Shown here piece after piece: positions 1 through 10,100 of a stretch of 64,000 bases of DNA. Under the pieces are notes generated by a model that saw only the letters and a list, made by a program, of their open reading frames with translations, made no database searches and was not told the origin of the DNA. The position numbers and the translations under genes are program-made. Origin of the DNA: an uncultured Aquimarina sp. (GTDB lineage: Bacteria; Bacteroidota; Bacteroidia; Flavobacteriales; Flavobacteriaceae); the NCBI RefSeq assembly GCF_947495315.1, contig NZ_CANLYD010000003.1, positions 186,001 to 250,000 on the forward strand, given 5' to 3'. Every line of letters starts with the position of its first letter. Position 1 is the stretch's first letter.

Positions 1-3000
1 ATGGAAATACAGCTTCTATTACTCCAGAAGCCAACATTAAGTATAAAAACATAATTAAGGTGATGTTTGTTGTTGGAGATAAAAATAACCTAACATCAGA
101 AGATCAGAGGATTAAATCTCGTTTAGAACAAAAATTAGGATTTACCATTACGCTCTTTTCTGATGAAGAAGCTACAAGTCCTCAATCTGCTAATCCATTT
201 GATATGGTATTAATTTCTTCGACTGTGGACCCTAGAGAACTAGGTAATGATTTAGAAGGAGCCAGAGTTCCATTAATGACTTGGAATCCATTTATGTATG
301 GAAAACTAAGAATGACTTCTGGAGAATTAAATACGGGCTTTGGTATCACACAAGATGGATTCTCTACAATTACAGTTTCTGATCCAACACACCCTATGGC
401 AGCAGGTGCAGAAGCAAGTACAGCTTTGTATTCGATTACGCAAAGTCTGCCTTTCGGAAATCCTACAGAAGAAGCAATTGTAATCGCTAAAGCGGGAACA
501 TTACCGATTTTGTTTGGATATGAAGCAAGTTTGTCTATTCCTTCAAGAAGAGTTGCATTTCCTCTTAGAGATCAGTTCATGCATTTATTAACAGAGGATG
601 GATTGGATATGTTTGATGCTGCTGTATTATGGACACTTCATGGTGGAGATTCAGATACGCCTATAGGTCCATTGCCAGATGTGTTTTTTAAATCTCCGAT
701 AGATGGAGAGTTGGTGAATGCTCCTTTAAAAATAGATTTTGATACAGAAGGTTGGGATTTACCATCACAGCAATATAAACTAAGATTTAAAATTGATGGA
801 CAAGATCGAGGTTTAATTACCACAGAAGGAGAGTTTATGGATGGTACAGCATTGTCAGAAGGACCTCACGAATTGACTTTGCAAATGGAACGCAGTGATA
901 ATTCTCTAACAGATTTAGGCGAAACAATCACGGTTATTGTAACCAATGATCCATTACCCGAAAATCCAACTGCGATTATTCAGTCACCATCAGATGGTGG
1001 ATTAGTAGGACCTGATTTCGAAATAGAATTTTCTACTTATAAATGGGATATTACTCCTGGCGGACAACATGTCAAGTATTTTATTGATGGAGTAGAGCAA
1101 GGTTCGATGTTTGAGATAGCGCCAATACCAGTTTCAGGCTTGTCAGAAGGTGTGCATACAATTATATTATCGCTGGCTACAGAAAATGGTGAAATCACTG
1201 GAGATTCAGCCGAGATTACAATAACTGTTGATGAGAGATTTAATAATCTTCCTGATACTGATTTTAGCTTAGAATATAGAGATAATAGTTCCGGAGTGTC
1301 TACACCAGAATTGAAACCCGTATTTCAGATTGTAAGTGAATCATCAGAAAGTCATGCGCTAAGTGATTTTAAGATTAGGTATTGGTATACTCCAGAACAT
1401 ACTACTGCTATGGATTTCAATATAGATTATTCTGCTGTAGAAGGAACTGTTGGTACTTTTGAAAACAATCCAGAAAATAGTTATCTAGAGATCGGTTTTA
1501 CTGCATCTTCCGGAAATTTAAATGCCAATAGCAAGTCTGGTCAAATTCAAACCAGGTTACATCATTCAGGTTTTCAGACTCATAATCAAGGGAATGATTA
1601 TTCGTATGATCCTGGTAAAACTTCTTTGAAACCACATGTGTTAACTACATTGTATTATAAAGGAGCATTGGTTTGGGGATTAGAGCCAGATGGTAATGAA
1701 ATATCTAATAGAAAACCTAATGCGATTATTAATCCAAGTGTCACATCTGGAATAGCACCGCTATTAGTTGATTTTGACGGGTCATCTTCTAGTGATCCAG
1801 ATGGTGATTCATTAAGTTATTCGTGGAATTTTGGTAATGGTAATACAGCTACAGGAGTTACGGGTCAATTTACCTTTGATACTCCAGGTGACTACGAAGT
1901 ATTGCTAACTGTAGATGACGGAAATGGTGAATCTGATATAACATCTGTTATCATCAATGTAAGCGATGAAACTCCTATATTGATTTCTAACTTTACTGCA
2001 ACTCCAGTTTCAGGAAATGTTCCTTTAGTTGTGGATTTCGATGCATCGAGTTCCTTGTACCCAGATGGATCTAGCATTACATATATCTGGGATTTTGGAG
2101 ATGGAAACACTAGTGATTTAGCGAATCCTTCGCATACGTATACCGTATCAGGATCATACGCAGCAACCCTAACTATTAGTGATGGAATCCTTTCTAATAC
2201 TTCAGACCCTGTTACAATTACAGTTTTAGAAAGTAACATAGCTCCAGAAGCCAGTTTCGTCATGTCTGTCACTTCTGGAACGGTACCACTATTAGTGAAT
2301 TTTGATGCTTCCGCATCTTCTGATGCCAATGGTGACAATTTAGAATATATCTGGGATTTTGGAGATGGAACAACAGGGGATGGAGTAAATATAAATCATG
2401 AATATACCGCTATTGGAGAATATATTATTTCTCTAACTGTTAGTGATGGAATTTTATCAGATAGTCAATCGCGTACTATTATTGTAAATGAATCAACAGG
2501 TACTACTGACTGTAGTTTTGGTGCCCCTATGAGTACTCCATTACCTGCATTACCAAATTTCTCCTATGATCATGTATATGTTTTAGGAACAGGAGGACCA
2601 GATTTGAGTAATGTAACCAATTTTACAATTAATTGGGATTTACAAAATAATGGTTTATGGCAATGCTCTATGAATACCAATAATGGTAATCCCGGTTGGT
2701 GGATTGACTTGACAGCAAGTATAGTCAGTCAGACATTCCACCAAGTAGGACCGACAATAACTTTTTCTGGAATAGGAATATCAAATTTTGATGGATCTTA
2801 TGATGTAACGATGGATGGGAATAATTTAGTACTGGTTTCTAAAAGCGGAGCATATACGATATACTTTAGTAACGAAAATAGTGCTCCAAATTGTGAAAGC
2901 CTATTAAAGGATCCATTTATAGAGGATGGTTTGGACAAAGTGAAAGCATTTCCAAATCCTGTTACAGAGTATCTCACTATTCAAAGCGAACAAGATTTAA

Positions 3001-3170
3001 AAGGAAGTTTGATTAGGATTGTAGATATAAATGGAAAGATCTTATCATCAAGAAACATTCAAAAAAGCTTAAAAACAATACGATTGGATATGAATATGTT
3101 CAAATCAGGGATGTACTTTATACAGATTAAGCACAATAAAAGAACAGTAATTAAACGAATTACTAAATAA
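1..3170 (+). CDS. Secreted multidomain CBM3/PKD protein with T9SS sorting domain, 5' partial
   Basis: The reading frame is open from base 3 to the stop at 3168-3170, with no stop upstream of the first GTG (60) or ATG (63), so the gene begins outside the window. In order I see an alpha/beta domain resembling ThuA or class I glutamine amidotransferase folds (about 50-650; MFVVGD strand start), two Ig-like modules (about 680-1240), a CBM3 cellulose-binding module (about 1255-1700; IRYWYT motif), three PKD domains (1711-2490), an unrecognised Trp/Asn-rich beta module with four cysteines (2510-2900), and a type A T9SS sorting domain (FPNP at 2949 onward). A catalytic domain, if any, should lie upstream. 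It heads the cellulase cluster and is followed by a strong terminator. Cellulose binding is supported by CBM3; the enzyme activity is unknown. Confidence 0.8.
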   Translation, partial: GNTASITPEANIKYKNIIKVMFVVGDKNNLTSEDQRIKSRLEQKLGFTITLFSDEEATSPQSANPFDMVLISSTVDPRELGNDLEGARVPLMTWNPFMYGKLRMTSGELNTGFGITQDGFSTITVSDPTHPMAAGAEASTALYSITQSLPFGNPTEEAIVIAKAGTLPILFGYEASLSIPSRRVAFPLRDQFMHLLTEDGLDMFDAAVLWTLHGGDSDTPIGPLPDVFFKSPIDGELVNAPLKIDFDTEGWDLPSQQYKLRFKIDGQDRGLITTEGEFMDGTALSEGPHELTLQMERSDNSLTDLGETITVIVTNDPLPENPTAIIQSPSDGGLVGPDFEIEFSTYKWDITPGGQHVKYFIDGVEQGSMFEIAPIPVSGLSEGVHTIILSLATENGEITGDSAEITITVDERFNNLPDTDFSLEYRDNSSGVSTPELKPVFQIVSESSESHALSDFKIRYWYTPEHTTAMDFNIDYSAVEGTVGTFENNPENSYLEIGFTASSGNLNANSKSGQIQTRLHHSGFQTHNQGNDYSYDPGKTSLKPHVLTTLYYKGALVWGLEPDGNEISNRKPNAIINPSVTSGIAPLLVDFDGSSSSDPDGDSLSYSWNFGNGNTATGVTGQFTFDTPGDYEVLLTVDDGNGESDITSVIINVSDETPILISNFTATPVSGNVPLVVDFDASSSLYPDGSSITYIWDFGDGNTSDLANPSHTYTVSGSYAATLTISDGILSNTSDPVTITVLESNIAPEASFVMSVTSGTVPLLVNFDASASSDANGDNLEYIWDFGDGTTGDGVNINHEYTAIGEYIISLTVSDGILSDSQSRTIIVNESTGTTDCSFGAPMSTPLPALPNFSYDHVYVLGTGGPDLSNVTNFTINWDLQNNGLWQCSMNTNNGNPGWWIDLTASIVSQTFHQVGPTITFSGIGISNFDGSYDVTMDGNNLVLVSKSGAYTIYFSNENSAPNCESLLKDPFIEDGLDKVKAFPNPVTEYLTIQSEQDLKGSLIRIVDINGKILSSRNIQKSLKTIRLDMNMFKSGMYFIQIKHNKRTVIKRITK

Positions 3171-3173
3171 AAA

Positions 3174-3216
3174 AACCACCGTTAGATCTATTTCCTTTAT
3201 AGATCTAACGGTGGTT
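3174..3216 (+). terminator. Perfect 16-bp stem terminator
   Basis: A perfect 16-bp inverted repeat (3174-3189 with 3201-3216) around an 11-base loop begins four bases after the stop codon of the CBM3/PKD protein. It has an A run on the left arm side but no long T tract, so it may also protect the mRNA 3' end. Confidence 0.7.
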
Positions 3217-3375
3217 ACAAAATAAGAATCTAAAAAATAAACTTTCAAAAAAGAAATAATTTTTAACACTCAAAATAGAGTGATTTTAGAATCGGGGGAT
3301 TCACAAGTAAGATTAGTTGGAATAATAATTATCAATTCAAATTTTGATTAACACACACAACTAACTCTTTTAAAA

Positions 3376-6300
3376 ATGAAAACTAACATTAAAATTTTAT
3401 TAATAGCGAGCTTGCTTTTTTGTACGCATCTATTCGCTCAAAAACAAAAAGCTGCTCCCATGGGTTTTGTATATGCAGAAGAAGAAAAATTCATGTTGGA
3501 CGGCAGGCCTTATTATTTTTCTGGAGCCAATGTATATGATTTTTTCACATATGGATCTTCTAGCGGAGATATTGAAACACAATTCATGGATAAAGATCGT
3601 ATCGATGAGCATATGCGAAGATTGTATAAAAATGGAATTAGGGTTGTAAGATTATGGGGGTTTAGTCACGAGGATTGGCATGGTTTTGAACCTCAGAAAG
3701 GAGTATATAGTGAAGCTCAATTTTCGTTATTTGATTATATCATTAAGTCCGCTGAAGCTAACGGAATAAAACTGATAGTTGCGTTAGAAAACTATTGGAA
3801 TGATTACGGAGGTATCAAAGATCGTCTTAAATGGGAAGGGATCGATGTACAAGGTGCTGGAGAACACGATCAGGGACAGTTTTTTACCAATGCAGCTGCT
3901 TTACAAGGGTATAAAGATTACGTAGAATATTTTCTTACTCGTGTCAATCATTATGATAATGTAGAATATAGAAATGATCCTACGATTTTGGCTTGGGAAT
4001 TAATGAATGAGCCTAGATACCAGGGATTTGGTGATGATGTTACTTCTGATGTTCTCAGAGCCTGGGTTGATGATATGGGAGCCTTTATTAAAGCGATTGA
4101 TCCCAATCATTTATTGGGAACTGGTTTAGAAGCTCACGGAACAAAATATAATTTTGGTGGAGACGAGGGGAATGACTTCATAAAAATCCATGAGTCTCCA
4201 TACGTCGATTTTACTTCTGCTCATCCTTACATTAGAGAAAGTTGGTCCAATTTCACATTGGAACAAACAATGAAATTGATGGAACAATGGTCGAATGAAT
4301 CCCATAACATCATAAAAAAACCCCTGTATATAGGTGAATTTAATGTGGAGATCCAAGAACGTTATGAATGGTGGGAAGAAATGTACACTTTTATTGAGGA
4401 AAATAAAATTGGTGCGAGTGGCTTTTGGTGGTTTCCTGATAACAATACGCCTAGAGATAAATTTGGAGTATTCGAAGGTGATGTCGAAGTGGCAATTTAC
4501 AAAGAACACGCGCTGAGAATGGAAACAATGTCAGGAGGAGAAGCCATTTATCTATCGTTATTATCTCCTAAGTCGGGAGATACATATGTAACTGGAAGTA
4601 TCGTGCATATAGAAGCAAATTTGTTAAATGAAAATAATACTATTCAAAAAGTAGAATTTTTTAGTAATGGAGAATTGGTTGGAGAAGATATTACAGCTCC
4701 CTATGAGTTAGACGTATCTGGGTTATCAGATGGAAATTATACAATTACTTCTGTAGCAACAGGAATTAATGGAATAACCAAAACATCAACACCTAGAAAT
4801 ATTCAGATAGGAGGAGACGGTGTATTGTCCTTAGAATATAAAGATGCTTCTACAGAAGCGCTTACCAATGTCATTAAACCACACTTTAGACTTTTCAATA
4901 ACTCATCACAGGATGTCGCATATTCAGATCTTAGCATTCGTTATTGGTTTGAGACAGAAGTTAATTTACCTCTCAATTTCTTTATAGACTATGCAATGAT
5001 AGGAAGTAGTAACGTTAATGGACAAATTGTTAATACGGAAGGGAATAAACATTATCTAGAAATTACATTTGATCCTGCAACAGGAATGTTAGGAAGAAAT
5101 GCGGGTTCTGGTAGAATGGAACCCAAAATAGCCAATAGCAATTGGTCCGAAACAGATCAAACAAATGATTACTCCTACGATGGTACCAAGAAAGAATTTG
5201 CAGAATGGGAAAGAGTTGCCTTATATCTTAATGGAAAATTGGTAAGTGGCCTAGAGCCAGAAACAAGTGTCGATACTCCAACAGCAGTAATTAATGCATC
5301 TACCATCAGTGGAGATGGACCTTTATCTGTGACATTCGACGGATCAGGATCAACAGACCCAAATGGAGATATTCTCACGTATAGTTGGGATTTTGGAAAT
5401 GGAGATACTGCTACTGATGCAATAACATCATATGAATTTACAGAATTTGGAGAAGCTAATGTTACGCTAACTGTAGATGATGGAAACGGAAATTCGGATA
5501 CCGAAACAATTACGATTGCGGTTACAGATCCAAATGTAGCTCCAGTAGCTGTTTTTACAAGCGATATCGAAACAGGAATTGCACCAGTACTTATAACTTT
5601 TGATGCTTCAACATCGACAGATGTAAATAATGATGTATTATCATATTCTTGGGATTTCGGCAATGGTGATACTGCAACAGGAGTACTTGTTGCGTATCAA
5701 TTTGAAACAGTTGGAGAATTCGATGTAAAGCTTACTGTGAGCGATGGTAAAATTGAAGATTCAATAACAAAAAAAATAACAATTTCTGATGGAAATCCTA
5801 TCGCAAATATTGTGGCTAATGCAATTTCAGGTCCTGCTCCTTTAGAAGTTACATTCGATGGTTCCGGCTCTGTAGATCCTTCTAATAATATATTAAACTA
5901 CTCCTGGAATTTTGGAGACGGCACGACAGAAACAGGTCAAATAGTAGTACATACCTTTGATACAGTTGGATCTTATATAGTAACCCTTGAGGTAAATAAC
6001 GGACAAGGAGGAATAGATACAAACGCAATAACCATTCAAGTACAAGAAATACTGCCAGTTTCAGATATATCAGTAGAATATAAAGATGGTGGCAATGGCA
6101 ATTCTTTGGATAATATGATCAATCCTCACTTTAGAATCTCTAATAATAGTGATCTCACTGTTCCTTATCAGAATATAACTGTTCGATATTGGTTCACTTC
6201 AGAAGATAACAATAACCTTAACTTCTGGTGCGATTGGGCACAATTAGGAACAGGATTTGTCAATGGAGTCTTTGGTCAACAAAATGGCCTAGATTATCTA

Positions 6301-6777
6301 GAAGTTTCATTTGATTCGGCTTCAGGCGCACTGGCTCCCGGACAGAATTCAGGACCTATACAAACAAGATTCGCCAAAGCTAATTGGAGCAATTTTAATG
6401 AAAATGATGACTACTCTTATAAATCATTACTTGCCGATTATCAGTTTAATAACGAAATGACTTTGTATGTAGAAGGAAACTTGGTTTGGGGTATAGAACC
6501 TGCCACTTCCTTAAGATCAATGGATTTGATAGAAAGCGTAAAAGTTTATCCGAATCCGACTAAAAACCATATTAATATTTCAGGTTTTGAAGTTCTTGAA
6601 AAAACCGAAGTGAGATTGACAAACCTTGTCGGGAATGTAATTCGTAGCGCTAATCCAAAAGCAACACAATCTATGATAACATTCTCATTAGATAACCTGG
6701 ACAGAGGGATCTATATTTTGGAGATTAAAGATGTAATTCAAAACATAATTTCGAGAAGAAAAATTATAGTTAATTAA
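3376..6777 (+). CDS. GH5 endo-beta-mannanase or endoglucanase with two CBM3 modules, T9SS-secreted
   Basis: Signal peptide at residues 1-21, then a GH5 TIM barrel (about 28-385) of the mannanase-like type. The acid/base is Glu212 in ELMNEPR and the nucleophile is Glu321 in YIGEFNV. It continues with an Ig-like module (about 395-480), a first CBM3 (about 483-630; SIRYWFE), three PKD domains (about 633-893), a second CBM3 (about 896-1050; VRYWFT) and a type A sorting domain (VYPNPT, about 1054-1133). Known family role: endo-hydrolysis of beta-1,4-mannan or beta-1,4-glucan at the cell surface or in the medium. Two cellulose-binding modules suggest action on cellulose-associated mannan or on cellulose itself. 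Own leader upstream; mannan versus glucan specificity cannot be settled by eye. Confidence 0.88.
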   Translation: MKTNIKILLIASLLFCTHLFAQKQKAAPMGFVYAEEEKFMLDGRPYYFSGANVYDFFTYGSSSGDIETQFMDKDRIDEHMRRLYKNGIRVVRLWGFSHEDWHGFEPQKGVYSEAQFSLFDYIIKSAEANGIKLIVALENYWNDYGGIKDRLKWEGIDVQGAGEHDQGQFFTNAAALQGYKDYVEYFLTRVNHYDNVEYRNDPTILAWELMNEPRYQGFGDDVTSDVLRAWVDDMGAFIKAIDPNHLLGTGLEAHGTKYNFGGDEGNDFIKIHESPYVDFTSAHPYIRESWSNFTLEQTMKLMEQWSNESHNIIKKPLYIGEFNVEIQERYEWWEEMYTFIEENKIGASGFWWFPDNNTPRDKFGVFEGDVEVAIYKEHALRMETMSGGEAIYLSLLSPKSGDTYVTGSIVHIEANLLNENNTIQKVEFFSNGELVGEDITAPYELDVSGLSDGNYTITSVATGINGITKTSTPRNIQIGGDGVLSLEYKDASTEALTNVIKPHFRLFNNSSQDVAYSDLSIRYWFETEVNLPLNFFIDYAMIGSSNVNGQIVNTEGNKHYLEITFDPATGMLGRNAGSGRMEPKIANSNWSETDQTNDYSYDGTKKEFAEWERVALYLNGKLVSGLEPETSVDTPTAVINASTISGDGPLSVTFDGSGSTDPNGDILTYSWDFGNGDTATDAITSYEFTEFGEANVTLTVDDGNGNSDTETITIAVTDPNVAPVAVFTSDIETGIAPVLITFDASTSTDVNNDVLSYSWDFGNGDTATGVLVAYQFETVGEFDVKLTVSDGKIEDSITKKITISDGNPIANIVANAISGPAPLEVTFDGSGSVDPSNNILNYSWNFGDGTTETGQIVVHTFDTVGSYIVTLEVNNGQGGIDTNAITIQVQEILPVSDISVEYKDGGNGNSLDNMINPHFRISNNSDLTVPYQNITVRYWFTSEDNNNLNFWCDWAQLGTGFVNGVFGQQNGLDYLEVSFDSASGALAPGQNSGPIQTRFAKANWSNFNENDDYSYKSLLADYQFNNEMTLYVEGNLVWGIEPATSLRSMDLIESVKVYPNPTKNHINISGFEVLEKTEVRLTNLVGNVIRSANPKATQSMITFSLDNLDRGIYILEIKDVIQNIISRRKIIVN

Positions 6778-7118
6778 AAGTTAAAAAATAACCACCAACA
6801 GTAGGACATAAGTCCATTTGATCCAATAAGATGCCAAAAGTCACTGTGGTTAATTGATCAGCTATAAATCGAATTCTATATGCATTTGAACGAATTCTAT
6901 TTCATAAAGGTCACTTAATAGTTTTGTGAAAAACAACAAGCTTATGAAATCTTAACTTCGAGAAGTTTTAAATTATTTTATACGTGTTAAAAGCTGTTAA
7001 CTAGCTAGTTATTGAATTTTTTAACATAAAATTAAACATAATATATAACGTTCTTTGAATACTTACACTAACAAAATAAATACCTTAAAACCAAACACAC
7101 ACAAAAACAATTCAAATC
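6778..7118 (+). other. Leader/promoter region of the DUF5060 enzyme (341 bp)
   Basis: No credible ORF. It holds two copies of GAATTCTAT (around 6871 and 6892), a perfect 12-bp palindrome AACTAGCTAGTT at 6999-7010 that could be an operator, and a long A/C-rich, G-poor 5' leader (about 7060-7118) of the kind seen before the other GH genes here. No clear TAnnTTTG promoter was found. Confidence 0.4.
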
Positions 7119-10100
7119 ATGAAACTAACTAAACTCAACGTTTTATTAACATTCTTGTTTCTTGGGTTTTTGCTCCAAGCACAGACTCCAGAAGGAGAAT
7201 TAAAAAGATGGCACAAGGTCACTTTAACCTTTAATGGTCCAAACACATCAGAGACCGCGAACCCAAATCCGTTTTCGGATTATCTATTAGAGGTAACTTT
7301 TACACACTCAGGAAGTAACAGGAATTACAAAGTTCCTGGCTATTTTGCTGCTTGCGGAAATGCGGAGAACAATAGTTGTGCCTCCGGAAATAAATGGAGA
7401 GTGCACTTTACACCAGATCAAACAGGAACCTGGAACTGGTCAGCTTCATTTAAGTCAGGATCTAATGTGGCCATTAATGGTGGAGGATCTAATGCTGGAT
7501 TTATGAATGGAGATACTGGATCTTTTAGTATAGCAGAATCAGATAAATCCGGTAGAGATTTTAGAAGTAAAGATCTGGGTAGACTAAAATATGTTGGAGA
7601 ACACTATTTAAGACATATTGGTACAAACCCTAACAATCCTAATGGGAACTGGTTCGTAAAAGCAGGCGCTGATGCTCCAGAAAACACACTTGCTTATGAA
7701 GATTTTGATAATACACCTAATAGAGGTAATAGAAGAAAAAACTGGAACCCTCATCAGCAAGATTATGTTGCAAGTGATGCAAGTGGATACACTTGGGATG
7801 GTGGAAAAGGAACTGAATTATTAGGAGTAGTAAAGTATTTGTCAGATAAAGGAGTAAATGCATTTTCGTTTTTGACATTAAGTTTACACGGTGATGATGA
7901 AAATGTATTTCCGCATTTATTAAAAGTGCCCGTTTCTACATATAACGGTTACAATGATGGACAGCAATGGAATCAGGGAGTACATAAGGATAGATTTGAT
8001 GTTTCAAAATTAGCTCAATGGGAGAAAATATTTGAATATGCTGATAAGAAAGGAATGTATCTTCATTTTAAAACAATGGAAACCGAAAACGATAATATCA
8101 TGGATAATGATAATTTCGGAAGACAACGTAAATTGTATTATCGAGAGTTAATAGCTCGTTTCGGTCATCATTTAGCCCTTAACTGGAACCTTACAGAAGA
8201 AACAACTATACCAGATAATGTGGTAAAAAGTACTGCTAGCTATATAAAGCAACAGGATCCTTATGATCATAATATTGTAATACACACATATCCAGGACAG
8301 CAAGACCAAAGATATAATCCTTTATTAGGAAATAATTCAGAGCTTACAGGAGCGTCTATCCAAACGGATAAGAGCAAAGTCCATAATGATGTGAAACGTT
8401 GGTTAGAAAAATCTAGAAATGCAGGTAAAAAATGGGTTGTAGCTAACGATGAACAAGGAAATGCACAGATTGGAGTAGATCAAGATGGTAAAGATGACAA
8501 GTTAGTACGTCACCAAGTTTTATGGGGTACGTTAATGGCTGGTGGAGCTGGTGTAGAATACTATTATGGATATAGTACAGGACAAACTGACTTAACAGCG
8601 CAAAATCATCGATCTAGAGATGGTAAATATTCTGATGCGGCTAGAGCATTGCAATTTTTTAATAATTACTTGCAGGATGGATTAGTAAATATGGTTTCCT
8701 CCGATGGAGTAACATCTGATAACAATGATTATGTTTTGGCTAAAGCAGGAGAAATTTATGCAGTATATAGACCGAATGGAGGTGCTACGGGCCTTAGTTT
8801 ACCTTCTGGAAACGCAGAATACAATGTACAATGGTATAATCCACGTGGTGGTAGCGGTTTAACCAATGCAGCGACGCTGGGTGGAAACCTGGTAGCGCCG
8901 GATAATAATGACTGGGTTGCATTAATCAAGAAAAAAGATGGTGGTGGCACGGATCCTGATCAGTGTGTGGCTTTAGAGCAAAACGGAATTGTAGCAGTAG
9001 AGGCCGAACACTTTGTAGATCAATCCAAAGTAAATGATAGAAAGTGGTATGCTCAGGATGGTAGTGCAGCTACACCAACTCCAGATCCGGATCCGGATCA
9101 TTCTTCTGGTGCGAGTAGTGGAGGATATTTAGAAATCTTACCGGATACAAGAGTAACACATAGTGACCCACTTGTTAATGGAGTTAGTTTTAGCAATACT
9201 CCAGGACAGGTTGCAATCATTAATTATAAAGTGAAATTTACGACTCCTGGAAAATACTTTGTATGGGTACGAGCACATTCTACCGGATCAGAGGATAACG
9301 GAATCCACGTAGGTATCGATGGAAATTGGCCAGCATCAGGAGCTAGAATGCAATGGTGTGCAGGTAAAAACCAATGGACCTGGGAGAGTAAGCAACGAAC
9401 TAATGCCAATCATTGCGGAGAGGCAGAAAAAATATACATAGACGTACCTTCTGCAGGTGTCCATACGATTTCTTTCTCTATGAGAGAAGATGGATTCGAA
9501 ATGGATAAATTCGTATTGTCTAAAAGTTATACAAAACCAACAGGAAATGGCCCTGATGAGGTATTGGTAGATTGTGGTGATGAAAACAAGCCTCCTCAAG
9601 TTTCAATAACTTCTCCAACAAATGGAGCTAGTTTCCAAATTGGTCAAACTATTCCTTTAGTAGCAAATGCATCCGATACTGATGGAACCGTTTCTAAGGT
9701 TGAATTTTTTATCAACAATAACTTGGCCGCTACAGAGCAAGTGATACCGTATGAAACCTCGACTACGATTGCTAATCCAGGAAATTATACGATAACCGCT
9801 AAAGCAACAGATAACGATGGTGCTGTAACTACGTCTCAATCTGTAAATATTACTGTTGAAGATGATTCAGTTCCACCAACTGATGTTATTGATATTCCAG
9901 GATCTTTTGAAGCTGAGGAATTTGAGTTAAAATCAGGAAGTGTTCGTATAGAAAACACTCCAGGAACAACCTCTGGTAAAAACTTAGGATATATCAAAAA
10001 TGGAGATTTTGTAGATTATACGGTCAATGTTGATTCAAGTAGTGAGTATACATTTGATATTTATGCTTCGAGTAAAGGTGTAGGAGGAAAAGTGGATATT

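Noticed and set aside
1892..2338. Minus-strand ORF of 148 codons opposite PKD domains
   Set aside because: Same cause: codon-biased shadow of the CBM3/PKD protein.
4126..4509. Minus-strand ORF of 127 codons inside the GH5 catalytic domain
   Set aside because: Phe- and His-rich with no domain pattern; overlaps the conserved GH5 active-site region on the other strand.
5175..5663. Long minus-strand ORF (162 codons) opposite the PKD repeats of the GH5 gene
   Set aside because: Its Ser/Thr/Val-rich composition is the mirror of the repetitive PKD coding sequence; the plus-strand frame has clear domains and continues through.
5280..6060. Regularly spaced similar units that could suggest a repeat array or CRISPR
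   Set aside because: The period is about 260 bp, it is in frame and encodes PKD domains.
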